Positions 6,416 through 13,565 of a stretch of DNA of 16,186 bases are shown in pieces. The translations under genes were made by a program, and so were the position numbers. Every line of letters begins with the position of its first letter. Positions within the stretch are counted from its first letter, which is position 1. The notes beneath the pieces are model-generated. The model ran no database searches, was not told the origin of the DNA, and worked only from the letters and a program-made list of their open reading frames with translations. The stretch is from the NCBI GenBank assembly GCA_043728315.1, contig JAYTMT010000123.1, positions 1-16,186 of the forward strand. The letters are read 5' to 3'. Source of the stretch: JAAFIP01 sp043728315. Lineage in GTDB: Bacteria > Pseudomonadota > Gammaproteobacteria > Burkholderiales > Burkholderiaceae_C.

Positions 6416-7195
6416 ATGACTCAAATCCTCACCACCCCCAGTTTCCGCCTCGACGGCCGCCGCGCGTTAGTCACGGGCGGTAGCAAGGGCTTGGGCTTAG
6501 CGGCAGCGCATGCGCTGGCGCAGGCGGGGGCTGATGTGACCATAGTGGCGCGTAATACTCCTGAATTAATAGCGGCATATGACCATATCACGCTGACATC
6601 AGCCTCAAAATCTCAAAAAATAGCGTATTTTCAGCTAGATGTGTTGCAAGCAGACGCTGTGGATGCGTTTTTTGCCAGCCAAGCCAGTTTTGACGTGGTG
6701 GTGAACAATGCGGGCACGAACCGCCCCAAGCTCTTGGTGGATGCCAGCAATGAAGACGTCGATGCTATTTTTGACCTCAATGTGAAGGCGGCCATCTATG
6801 TGGCCAGAGCGGCAGCGCGCAGCATGCTGGCAGCGGGCAAGGGCGGCAGCATCATCAATGTGTCCTCGCAGATGGGGCATGTGGGTAGCCCTAAGCGCAG
6901 CCTGTACTGCGCAAGCAAGCATGCGCTCGAAGGCCTTACCAAGGCCATGGCGTGGGAGCTGGGCGCACACGGCATTCGGGTCAACACCCTGTGCCCCACT
7001 TTCATCGAAACGCCGCTCACCGCGCCCATGCTGGCCGACCCCACTTTCAAAGAGTTTGTGCTTAGCAAAATCGCCTTGAATCGTCTGGGGCGCATGGAGG
7101 AAATCATGGGTCCGCTGGTGTTTTTGGCCTCCGATGCGTCTAGCTTGGTCACAGGCAGCGCCTTGATGGTGGATGGCGGTTGGACAGCTGCCTAG
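6416..7195 (+). CDS. Short-chain dehydrogenase/reductase (classical SDR)
   Basis: The product has 259 residues with all classical SDR marks. The nucleotide-binding TGGSKGLG is at 20-27, NNAG at 97-100, N122, and the catalytic S151, Y164 and K168 (YCASK). The C-terminus shows the usual PLVFLASDASSLVTGSALMVDGG. SDRs in such operons oxidise a secondary hydroxyl of a sugar, sugar acid or polyol, or reduce the ketone. It probably acts with the HisD-like enzyme on the same compound. Residues about 50-70 (ELIAAYDHITLT...) are encoded by an antisense copy of the dispersed repeat described at 6565-6624. That stretch lies in the variable region between the second strand and the LDV motif. Confidence 0.92.
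   Translation: MTQILTTPSFRLDGRRALVTGGSKGLGLAAAHALAQAGADVTIVARNTPELIAAYDHITLTSASKSQKIAYFQLDVLQADAVDAFFASQASFDVVVNNAGTNRPKLLVDASNEDVDAIFDLNVKAAIYVARAAARSMLAAGKGGSIINVSSQMGHVGSPKRSLYCASKHALEGLTKAMAWELGAHGIRVNTLCPTFIETPLTAPMLADPTFKEFVLSKIALNRLGRMEEIMGPLVFLASDASSLVTGSALMVDGGWTAA
6565..6624 (-). repeat. Dispersed repeat copy D, antisense inside the SDR gene
   Basis: The reverse complement starts GCTATTTTTTGAGATTTTGA and ends GCCGCTATTAAT. It contains ATGTCAGCGTGATATGGTCA (6599-6580), identical over 20 nt to 9095-9114. The order GCTA...TTTTGAGA...ATGTC...ATATGGTCAT...GCTAT matches the intergenic copy at 13481-13546. The host gene stays open through it. Confidence 0.7.
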
Positions 7196-7203
7196 AGCAA
7201 ACC

Positions 7204-8247
7204 ATGTCTGCAGTCCTCAAGCCTCTTTTCAAAACCGTGCAGCGCCATGCCGTCACGTCCATCGACGTAGCAAGGCTGGCCGATGTGTCGCAGTCGGCAG
7301 TGAGCCGCGCCTACACCCCCGGCGCTAGCGTGTCGCTGGACACCCGTGCGCGCGTGATGGCTGCGGCCAAAAAGCTGGGCTACCGCCCCAATGCCATTGC
7401 CCGCAGCCTGATCACCAAGCGCAGCCGCATGATTGGCGTGGTGATGAGCTATTTGGACAACCAGTTTTACCCCTTGGTGCTAGAAAAACTCTCGCAGCGT
7501 TTGCAGCGCGATGGCTACCATGTGCTGCTTTTTATCAGCGATGCGCGTGAGGCCGATGCCGTATTGGCCGAAATTTTGCAATACCAAGTGGACGGCTTGG
7601 TATTGGCTTCCACTTCTGTGTCGTCTGCTTTGGCCAGCCACTGCGCCGATGCGGGCATTCCGGTGGTGCTGTTTAACCGCACGGTGCGCGCAGGCCATGC
7701 GGCCAGTGCGGTGGTGTCGGACAACGCGGTGGGCGGGCAGCTGGTGGCCCAGCACTTAGTGGCGCAGGGTTGCACGCGCATCGCCTACATTGCGGGCACA
7801 GAAGACTCGTCAACCAACCAAGACCGCGAGCGGGGCTTTAGAGAAGGTTTGGCCCAGTGCGGCATGCGCTGCTTTGCCCGCGCTGTGGGTAATTATGATT
7901 TTGAGCAGGCCAAGCGCGCCACACGTGAGCTTTTTGTGGGCAGTGGAGAGCGACCTGATGCGATTTTTGTGGCCAATGACCACATGGCCATAGCCGTGAT
8001 GGACACCCTGCGCAGCGAGTTGGATCTGCGCGTGCCCCAAGATGTGTGTGTGGCAGGCTTTGACGATGTGCCCCAAGCCGCGTGGTCGGCCTACCAGCTT
8101 ACCTCGGTGGTGCAACCCGCCATGGCCATGATTGATGCCACGGCCCAACTGCTGCTGGACCAAATCAATGGCAATGTGAGCCAAACGGAGCTGGTGCTGC
8201 CAGTTAGCCTGTCTATTCGTGCGTCAAGCGTGAGGGCGGGGCTATGA
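7204..8247 (+). CDS. LacI-family transcriptional regulator
   Basis: The product has 347 residues. After a 17-residue extension, the LacI helix-turn-helix covers about 18-63 (TSIDVARLADVSQSAVSRAY ... RARVMAAAKKLGYRPN), and the hinge helix (IARSL, L69 as the minor-groove leucine) follows. The sugar-binding core is seen in RMIGVVMSYLDNQFYPLVLEKL, the VDGLVLAS strand, IPVVLFNR, GGQLVAQHLVAQG and DVCVAGFDDVP. Such repressors bind a metabolite between two lobes and release palindromic operators with a central CG. ATG 7204 is preferred to an upstream TTG at 7180, which overlaps the SDR end; only 8 nt separate the genes. The stop overlaps the next start (ATGA). Being encoded inside the operon suggests autoregulation through the sites at 4809-4820 and 4947-4960. 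Confidence 0.93.
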   Translation: MSAVLKPLFKTVQRHAVTSIDVARLADVSQSAVSRAYTPGASVSLDTRARVMAAAKKLGYRPNAIARSLITKRSRMIGVVMSYLDNQFYPLVLEKLSQRLQRDGYHVLLFISDAREADAVLAEILQYQVDGLVLASTSVSSALASHCADAGIPVVLFNRTVRAGHAASAVVSDNAVGGQLVAQHLVAQGCTRIAYIAGTEDSSTNQDRERGFREGLAQCGMRCFARAVGNYDFEQAKRATRELFVGSGERPDAIFVANDHMAIAVMDTLRSELDLRVPQDVCVAGFDDVPQAAWSAYQLTSVVQPAMAMIDATAQLLLDQINGNVSQTELVLPVSLSIRASSVRAGL

Positions 8248-9263
8248 AGGCCATTCACCCCCAAGGCAGCGCCATGCAGGGTTTTGATGCCGAGTTCAAG
8301 GATTTAGACCAATACATCCGCGTAATTACCGACCGCATTTGGGAAGGCAGGCGCATTGACGATATTCGCCAGTATTACAGCGACCCCTGTGTGGTGGAAA
8401 CACCCAGCTCGGTGAGCACATCGCTGCAAGCCGTGGTTGACGGCACCAAGGCCACACTGGTCATGTTCCCTGACCGCAGGCTACTGGCCGAAGACGTGAT
8501 CCAGTCGGGCGATGCAGCGGGAGGTTTTTTAAGCTCACACCGCATCATCTCCCCGATGACGCATCTGGGCGATGGCACGTTTGGCAAGGCCAGTGGCAAG
8601 GGCGTGCAGGTGCGCACGATTGCCGACTGTGTGTGCAAAGACAACCGCATTGTGCATGAGTGGTTGGTGCGCGACCAAGGCGCTATCGCTCTGCAAATTG
8701 GCATGACACCCAAAAGCTTGGCCCAGCAGTGGATCAACGAGCGCGGTGATTTTGCCAAACCAGTGGCAGGCGCTGCGCCTGCTGGCTACGTGTCGCATGT
8801 TTCCACGCATCCACACGCGCAGGCGTATGCGCAGGCCATTCAAGCGCTCAGCCGTGGCCAAGCAGATGCCATGGGCGTGTATGACGAGGCGGTACACCAT
8901 TTGGGTCCCAACGGCAGCACCCGCTATGGCCATGTGCAAACGCTGGAATTTTGGGCCCATTTGTTCAGTAATTTTGCGGTGCAAAGCTTCACTGTGGAGC
9001 ACTTGGCGCTACAAAGTGACCCAACAAGGCCTGCGCGCATCGCCATGCGCTGGCGCGTCAAGGCTGTGCATGCATTTGACAATAAATTTGCCCAATGTCA
9101 GCGTGATATGGTCAAACCTAGCTATGAAAAAGATACTAACAGGGAAATTGAAATCATGGGTATCAACCATGCTGAAATGGTTAACGGCAAGGTGATCCGT
9201 GAGTGGGTGCTCATCGACGATGTGGCGCTGTGGATGCAAGTGCTCTCTGGCAAAAAGGCATAG
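8244..9263 (+). CDS. Tandem SnoaL/NTF2-like domain protein (B)
   Basis: The product has 339 residues in two related halves. Domain 1 (about 20-150) has SSHRIISPMTHLGDGTFGKASGKGVQVRTIADCV and ends KDNRIVHEWLVRDQGAIALQIG. Domain 2 (about 185-337) has MRWRVKAVH, then IEIMGINHAEMVNGKVIREWVLIDDVALWMQ. The shared tail pattern (R-I/V-x-x-EW-L/V-x-D-x-x-A-L) is typical of SnoaL-like polyketide-cyclase families. No signal peptide is seen. The start overlaps the LacI stop by 4 nt, so translation is coupled. Domain 2 has 25 residues between the conserved His and the IEI strand where domain 1 has 13; this extra stretch (about 278-298) is encoded by a dispersed repeat copy. The partner protein A is encoded divergently at 3726-4796. 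Function unknown; a role on a pathway intermediate is inferred from the operon. Confidence 0.85.
   Translation: MKAIHPQGSAMQGFDAEFKDLDQYIRVITDRIWEGRRIDDIRQYYSDPCVVETPSSVSTSLQAVVDGTKATLVMFPDRRLLAEDVIQSGDAAGGFLSSHRIISPMTHLGDGTFGKASGKGVQVRTIADCVCKDNRIVHEWLVRDQGAIALQIGMTPKSLAQQWINERGDFAKPVAGAAPAGYVSHVSTHPHAQAYAQAIQALSRGQADAMGVYDEAVHHLGPNGSTRYGHVQTLEFWAHLFSNFAVQSFTVEHLALQSDPTRPARIAMRWRVKAVHAFDNKFAQCQRDMVKPSYEKDTNREIEIMGINHAEMVNGKVIREWVLIDDVALWMQVLSGKKA
9077..9136 (+). repeat. Dispersed repeat copy C, in frame inside SnoaL protein B
   Basis: The core 9095-9114 is identical over 20 nt to the antisense copy in the SDR gene. It is followed by an AGCTATGAA that aligns with GCTATTAA of that copy and GCTATATAT of the intergenic copy. 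The upstream GACAATAAATTTGCCCA aligns loosely with the GAGAAAATTTGACCA of copy A. The left end is less certain than the core. Confidence 0.7.
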
Positions 9264-9267
9264 CAAC

Positions 9268-10344
9268 ATGGCACGCATACAGTTAAAAAACATTTCCAAA
9301 TCGTGGGGCGATGGCGCAAAACTGGCCGTAGGCGTCAAGCAAATGTCGCTGGACATTGCCGATGGAGAATTTCTGGTGCTGCTCGGCCCCAGTGGCTGCG
9401 GCAAAACCACCACCATGCGCATGGTGGCGGGGCTAGAAGATGCCACAACCGGAGAGATTTGGATTGGCGACAGACAAGTCAACGAGCTAGAGCCCAAAGA
9501 CCGCGACGTGGCCATGGTGTTCCAAAGCTATGGCCTGTACCCAAACATGACGGTGTATGAAAACATCAGCTTCCCGCTGCGCATACGCGGCCTGCCAGTA
9601 GCCGAGATTGACCCTGCGGTGATGAAGGCCGCCGCCCAAGTGGAGCTCTTGGACTTTTTTCAGCGCAAACCCAAAGAACTCTCGGGCGGCCAGCGCCAGC
9701 GTGTGGCCTTGGCGCGTGCCATTGTGCGCAAGCCCAGTGTATTTTTGATGGACGAGCCCTTGAGTAATTTGGATGCCAAGCTGCGCGTGTCCATGCGCAG
9801 CCATATCAAAAACCTGCACCACGCGCTGGGCGTAACCACGATTTATGTGACCCATGACCAAATTGAAGCCATGACACTGGCCGACCGCGTGGTGGTGATG
9901 AGCAAGGCCGAGATCCAGCAAATTGGCACGCCAGAAGACATTTACAACAACCCAGCGAACCTCTTTGTGGCAGGTTTTATTGGCAATCCGTCGATGAACC
10001 TGATCCATGGCGCGCTAACGAATGGCGTGTTTGAGGCCGAGGGCGTGCGCGTAGCTGGCTTTGGCAAGCACAGCCTAGCCCACGCGGTGCTGGGCGTGCG
10101 AGCCGAAGACTTGGCTATGGAAACTACCGACAACGCGGCCATTGCTGGCCACGTTTTCTCGTTTGAACTCACGGGTGATGCCACGCTGGTCACGCTCAAG
10201 CCGGGCGGGCAGTTTGTCACGGCCAAAGCAGGCAAAGATTTTCGCGCCAGCATCGGCCAAGCCTTGGGTTTTGGTGCGCAAGCAGCGCGCTGTTATGTGT
10301 TTGATGGCCATACGCAGGACCGGCTGCGCATGGACCATGACTAA
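9268..10344 (+). CDS. CUT1-type ABC transporter ATP-binding protein (MalK/UgpC-like)
   Basis: The product has 358 residues, the usual MalK-group length. Walker A is GPSGCGKTT at 40-48, the Q-loop lies in VAMVFQSYGLYPNMTV, the signature LSGGQRQRVALARA starts at 138, Walker B ends in D162-E163 (FLMDEP), and the switch histidine is H196 (VTHDQIEAM). Residues about 235-358 form the C-terminal OB-type regulatory domain typical of sugar and glycerophosphate importers. It powers the importer formed by the three following genes. ATG 9268, 4 nt after the SnoaL stop, is chosen over a longer frame from 9199 because MARIQLKNISKSW matches the family N-terminus. Confidence 0.96.
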   Translation: MARIQLKNISKSWGDGAKLAVGVKQMSLDIADGEFLVLLGPSGCGKTTTMRMVAGLEDATTGEIWIGDRQVNELEPKDRDVAMVFQSYGLYPNMTVYENISFPLRIRGLPVAEIDPAVMKAAAQVELLDFFQRKPKELSGGQRQRVALARAIVRKPSVFLMDEPLSNLDAKLRVSMRSHIKNLHHALGVTTIYVTHDQIEAMTLADRVVVMSKAEIQQIGTPEDIYNNPANLFVAGFIGNPSMNLIHGALTNGVFEAEGVRVAGFGKHSLAHAVLGVRAEDLAMETTDNAAIAGHVFSFELTGDATLVTLKPGGQFVTAKAGKDFRASIGQALGFGAQAARCYVFDGHTQDRLRMDHD

Positions 10345-10371
10345 ATCCCCGGCAACCTCTGGAGAACAGAT

Positions 10372-11634
10372 ATGACATTATTGAACCTTAGACGAACCTT
10401 GTTGGCCACGGCTGCTGTGCTGGCCGTGCTACCCGGTGTGGCGCAGGCACGCTGCGACAAGTTGGCCAATGCCAAGGCGGGCGAAGTCAACATCATTGGC
10501 AACAGCTTTCCAGCGTTGCAGCACATTGCCAAAGAAATGGAAACCTGCACACAGGGCGGCTTGAAGGTGCAGTTCAAAATGACGCCCAATGCGCGGCCTG
10601 AAATCGAGCAGGCCTTTGCCGTCAGCGGGCCAGTGGCGTTTGACGCTGCCGTGGTCTCGGGCGGAATTTTCAGCGGCCTGAACGCCAAAGGCCAGTTGCA
10701 GCCCATGACCGATTTGGTCAACAAATACAAAGCCAAATACAAAATTGAAGACAGCATGCTGGTGAAAATCAATGGCGAAGTCATGGCCATTGCCTTCATG
10801 CAAAACGCCCAAAACCTGTATTACCGCAAAGACCTGTTTGCCAAGCACGGCCTCAAAGTGCCTGCCACTTACCCAGAGATGCTAGAAGTGGCCAAAATGC
10901 TCAAAGACAAAGAGCCGTCGATTCAAAACCCAATTGCGCAAACCTTTGCCAAAGGCTTTGACAGCGGCGCAGAGTTCGTCAATTTGTTTGTTGGCAGTGG
11001 CGGCAAATTCTTTAAAGCGGGCTCCGCCGCGCCAGACTTTAACAGCGATGCAGGTGTGAAAGCCTTTGAAACCATGATCGCCATGACCAAATACATGACC
11101 CCTAATTACTTGGCCTCCAACAGCGACGACGTGATGAACCAGTTCCAGCAAGGCACGGCGGCCATGGGCGTGCTCTGGGCCAGCCGCGCCCAGCGCATGG
11201 ACGATGAAAAAGCGTCTAAAGTGGTTGGCAAAATTGACTTTGCCGCAGCGCCAGCCATCATGGCTGGTGGCAAGAGCGCTACCCATTTGTGGTGGGACGG
11301 CGTGGTCATGCCCAAAAACATCAAAGGTGACCGCGAGACGGTGTTCCAAGTCATGATGGAAGCGCTGGACGAAGAAACCATGAAAAAAGGCAATGACCTC
11401 ACCGTGTGGATTCGCTCGGCCTACCAGCCCACGCGTTTTGGCGGCGGTGTATCAGCATCTGCTAAAGCGGGCGCACCGATTTGGCCTACCGAGCCCTATT
11501 TTGGTTTGGCCAATGCCGAGATCAACAAGGTGATTCCCGATGTGCTCACAGGCGCAGTAGCGCCGCGCGTGGCCTTGGCTGCTGCCGCTGCTGGCTACGA
11601 GAAGCTGGCCAAAGAGCAAGGTTTTATCAAGTAA
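10372..11634 (+). CDS. Periplasmic solute-binding protein of the ABC importer (family 1)
   Basis: The product has 420 residues. A Sec signal peptide spans 1-26 (basic LNLRR, hydrophobic core, cleavage after VAQA). The mature protein shows the family-1 fold marks: NARPEIEQAFAVSGPVAFDAAVVSGG, then VKINGEVMAIAFMQNAQNLYYRKDLFAKHGLKVPATYPEMLEVAKML, and later FQQGTAAMGVLWASRA. It delivers the substrate to the permeases at 11642-13485. A cysteine at 28 lies just after the cleavage site but not in a lipobox, so the protein is probably free in the periplasm. A second cysteine lies in the METCTQGG segment, so a disulfide is possible. GGAGA at 10361-10365 is a good ribosome site. The ligand cannot be read; sugar-like by family. 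Confidence 0.94.
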   Translation: MTLLNLRRTLLATAAVLAVLPGVAQARCDKLANAKAGEVNIIGNSFPALQHIAKEMETCTQGGLKVQFKMTPNARPEIEQAFAVSGPVAFDAAVVSGGIFSGLNAKGQLQPMTDLVNKYKAKYKIEDSMLVKINGEVMAIAFMQNAQNLYYRKDLFAKHGLKVPATYPEMLEVAKMLKDKEPSIQNPIAQTFAKGFDSGAEFVNLFVGSGGKFFKAGSAAPDFNSDAGVKAFETMIAMTKYMTPNYLASNSDDVMNQFQQGTAAMGVLWASRAQRMDDEKASKVVGKIDFAAAPAIMAGGKSATHLWWDGVVMPKNIKGDRETVFQVMMEALDEETMKKGNDLTVWIRSAYQPTRFGGGVSASAKAGAPIWPTEPYFGLANAEINKVIPDVLTGAVAPRVALAAAAAGYEKLAKEQGFIK

Positions 11635-11641
11635 GCTGCCC

Positions 11642-12655
11642 GTGAAGCTCCCCACTTTCCTGCGTTTTGTCAGCCCATCGGTAGCGCTCATGCTGCTGCT
11701 GATGGCGCTGCCATTGGTGGTCACTTTTTATCTATCGGTGCGCAACTGCGCGCTGGAGATGGAGGTGGTGAAGGTGGTGGAAACGACACCCTTTGGATCG
11801 CGCGAAATGGTGACCCAGCGCGCCAAAGTCGATGCATCGGGTAACACCATTCAGATCTGCCAATATGTGGGTTTTGAGTATTTCAGAAAAGTGCTGGGGA
11901 TTGACGAAGACACGGCTAGCTCAGCGGGCACACCGCCGGATGCAGGCGGCACACCAGCGCCAGCAGGCCAATCCAAAGAATTCACAGGCGCGCTGGGCTT
12001 TACCCTGCTCTTCACCCTGATCACCACGCCATTTGCCATCGTGCTGGGCTTCATCGTAGCGATTGCGGTGAACCAAACCAGCCCGCGCAGCAAGAGCTTT
12101 TTAATCTCGGCATCGCTCATGCCCACCATCATCACGCCGATTGTGGGCAGCTTGGCTATCAAATGGCTGTTTCGGGACAACGGCCTGATTCCATACTTTT
12201 TAGCGCAATTCGATGTCAGCATATTTTGGATGGCGCAGGCCTGGTCGGCGCGGCTGCTGGTGATTTTGTATGGCATTTGGCACAGCACGCCGTTTGCTTT
12301 CATTGTGCTGTATGCGGGCTTACAGTCCGTGCCGCAAGACAGCTTGGAAGCGGCCACCATCGACGGTGCAACTGCATGGCAAAAGCTGCGCTATGTGACA
12401 CTGCCCCACCTCGCCCCTTTGATTATTTTTATAGCGCTCATCAATTTGATGGATGCCTACCGCGTGTTTGAGCCCGTGGTGGTGCTCACCCAAGGCGCGT
12501 TCACCACCAGCGTGCAATACCTCACGTATTCCATCCTAGTGCAAGAGAACAACCCTTACAAAGCCAGTGCAGCGGCAGTGCTCACAACGCTGGGCATTGG
12601 CTTGATCATTTTGCCTTTGCTGATCAAAACTTGGCGTGAGCAAAGGGGCAAATGA
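11642..12655 (+). CDS. ABC transporter permease, MalF/UgpA-like
   Basis: The product has 337 residues. TM1 is at about 9-31, and five further hydrophobic helices lie between about 117 and 332. The cytoplasmic EAA loop that contacts the ATPase is E236-A-A-TIDGATAWQKLRYVTLPHLAP. An unusual periplasmic segment of about 80 residues separates TM1 from TM2 (33-113). It includes a Gly/Pro/Ala/Ser-rich linker (SSAGTPPDAGGTPAPAGQS, about 92-110), longer than in most UgpA-type permeases and recalling the periplasmic loop of MalF. The start is a GTG 7 nt after the binding-protein stop without a convincing ribosome site, so coupled translation is likely. The stop TGA overlaps the ATG of the next permease. 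Confidence 0.92.
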   Translation: MKLPTFLRFVSPSVALMLLLMALPLVVTFYLSVRNCALEMEVVKVVETTPFGSREMVTQRAKVDASGNTIQICQYVGFEYFRKVLGIDEDTASSAGTPPDAGGTPAPAGQSKEFTGALGFTLLFTLITTPFAIVLGFIVAIAVNQTSPRSKSFLISASLMPTIITPIVGSLAIKWLFRDNGLIPYFLAQFDVSIFWMAQAWSARLLVILYGIWHSTPFAFIVLYAGLQSVPQDSLEAATIDGATAWQKLRYVTLPHLAPLIIFIALINLMDAYRVFEPVVVLTQGAFTTSVQYLTYSILVQENNPYKASAAAVLTTLGIGLIILPLLIKTWREQRGK

Positions 12656-13485
12656 TGAAGAAAACCGCTCGGTGGATGCAATCGCTGCTTTTTGTGGGTT
12701 TGGCAGCTTGGGTGGTGTTTTCTATTTTGCCCATCGCTTGGACTGCCATCATTTCGCTGCGCCAATACGTAGATGCCTTTTCAGTGCCCGTCAAATGGAT
12801 AGCACCGATCACGTTTGAAAATTACAGCGGCCTGTGGGTTGACAAAGGTTTTTACCGCAACTTCATCAGCACCGCCATAGTGACTGTAGGCACGGTCAGC
12901 ATATCGCTCACGGTAGGGTGCTTGGCGGGCTATGCCTTGAGCCGTTACCGTGGTTCGCTGGGGTTTTGGCTGCTGATCATTGCATTGGTGTTTCGCTCGC
13001 TGCCGCACAGCACTTTGCTGCCCTCGTTTTATGTGATGTTTGACGCGCTGGGTATCCGCAACCAGTATTTCACCCTGATCTTGGTCTTGGTGGCGATTAA
13101 CCAGCCATTCACCATTTGGATGTTGCGCAGCTTTTTTGTCAATATTCCTCAAGAGTTAGACGAAGCGGCTTTGGTAGATGGCTGCTCGCGTTTTCAAGCC
13201 TTTCGACGCGTGATCATTCCGGTGATGTGGCCCGGCGTGGTGACCACTGGTTTGTTTAGCTTTTTGCTGGCCTACAACGATTTTCTGCTCAGCTCCAGCT
13301 TAGTCAGCACCGACAAAATGACCATGCCAGCAGCCATTGCCAATGCCATATTCGCCGAAAGCGAGGCATTGTTGATGCAAGGCGTGGCGGGTGCTGTGAG
13401 CATCACCATTCCACTGGTGATCTTGGTGGTGGTTTTTCAAAAGCAAATCGTCTCGGGCCTCACGCAGGGTGCTGTCAAAGGCTAA
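12652..13485 (+). CDS. ABC transporter permease, MalG/UgpE-like
   Basis: The product has 277 residues, normal for the MalG group, with six predicted helices. The EAA loop is E171-A-A-LVDGCSRFQAFRRVIIPVMWPG. Typical surrounding segments are RSLPHSTLLPSFYVMFDALGIRNQY and PFTIWMLRSFFVNIPQELDEAALVDG, and the C-terminus is LTQGAVKG. It pairs with the MalF-like permease to form the membrane channel. Two adjacent ATGs (12652 and 12655) overlap the upstream stop; AAAGGGG a few bases before serves as ribosome site for either. The stop codon TAA is the first part of the intergenic dispersed repeat. Confidence 0.94.
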   Translation: MMKKTARWMQSLLFVGLAAWVVFSILPIAWTAIISLRQYVDAFSVPVKWIAPITFENYSGLWVDKGFYRNFISTAIVTVGTVSISLTVGCLAGYALSRYRGSLGFWLLIIALVFRSLPHSTLLPSFYVMFDALGIRNQYFTLILVLVAINQPFTIWMLRSFFVNIPQELDEAALVDGCSRFQAFRRVIIPVMWPGVVTTGLFSFLLAYNDFLLSSSLVSTDKMTMPAAIANAIFAESEALLMQGVAGAVSITIPLVILVVVFQKQIVSGLTQGAVKG

Positions 13486-13546
13486 TTTTGAGAAAATTTG
13501 ACCAATGTCATCGTCATATGGTCATAGTTTGCTATATATTTTAAAG
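13481..13546 (+). repeat. Dispersed repeat copy A, intergenic
   Basis: The copy begins GCTAATTTTGAGAAAAT, continues through ATGTCATCG and ATATGGTCATAG, and ends GCTATATATTTTAAAG. It contains an imperfect inverted repeat, TGACCAATG...CATATGGTCA, able to fold into a hairpin. It fills most of the 80-bp gap between the permease and cupin genes and even supplies the permease stop codon. It is the best reference copy because it is not constrained by coding. Confidence 0.75.
13530..13538 (+). promoter_or_regulatory. Possible extended -10 promoter carried by repeat copy A
   Basis: TGCTATATA (13530-13538) fits a TGn extended -10 element. There is no good -35 17-18 nt upstream. It lies 28 nt before the cupin start, suitable for a short leader containing the GGAG ribosome site. 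It would give the cupin, MetE-like and aldolase genes their own transcription. Weak support. Confidence 0.25.
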
Positions 13547-13565
13547 TACCGTGTTTGGAGACACC

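Noticed and set aside
7180..7203. TTG start for the LacI regulator inside the SDR gene
   Set aside because: It adds 8 residues without family support; ATG 7204 directly follows the SDR stop.
9199..9267. Upstream start for the ABC ATPase
   Set aside because: It would overlap the SnoaL gene by 65 nt and add a Cys-rich stretch not found in the family; ATG 9268 fits the conserved N-terminus.
12424..12445. AT-rich TTTTTATAGCGC segment in the permease as another repeat copy
   Set aside because: It lacks the ATGTC and ATATGGTC blocks and encodes a normal conserved permease helix.
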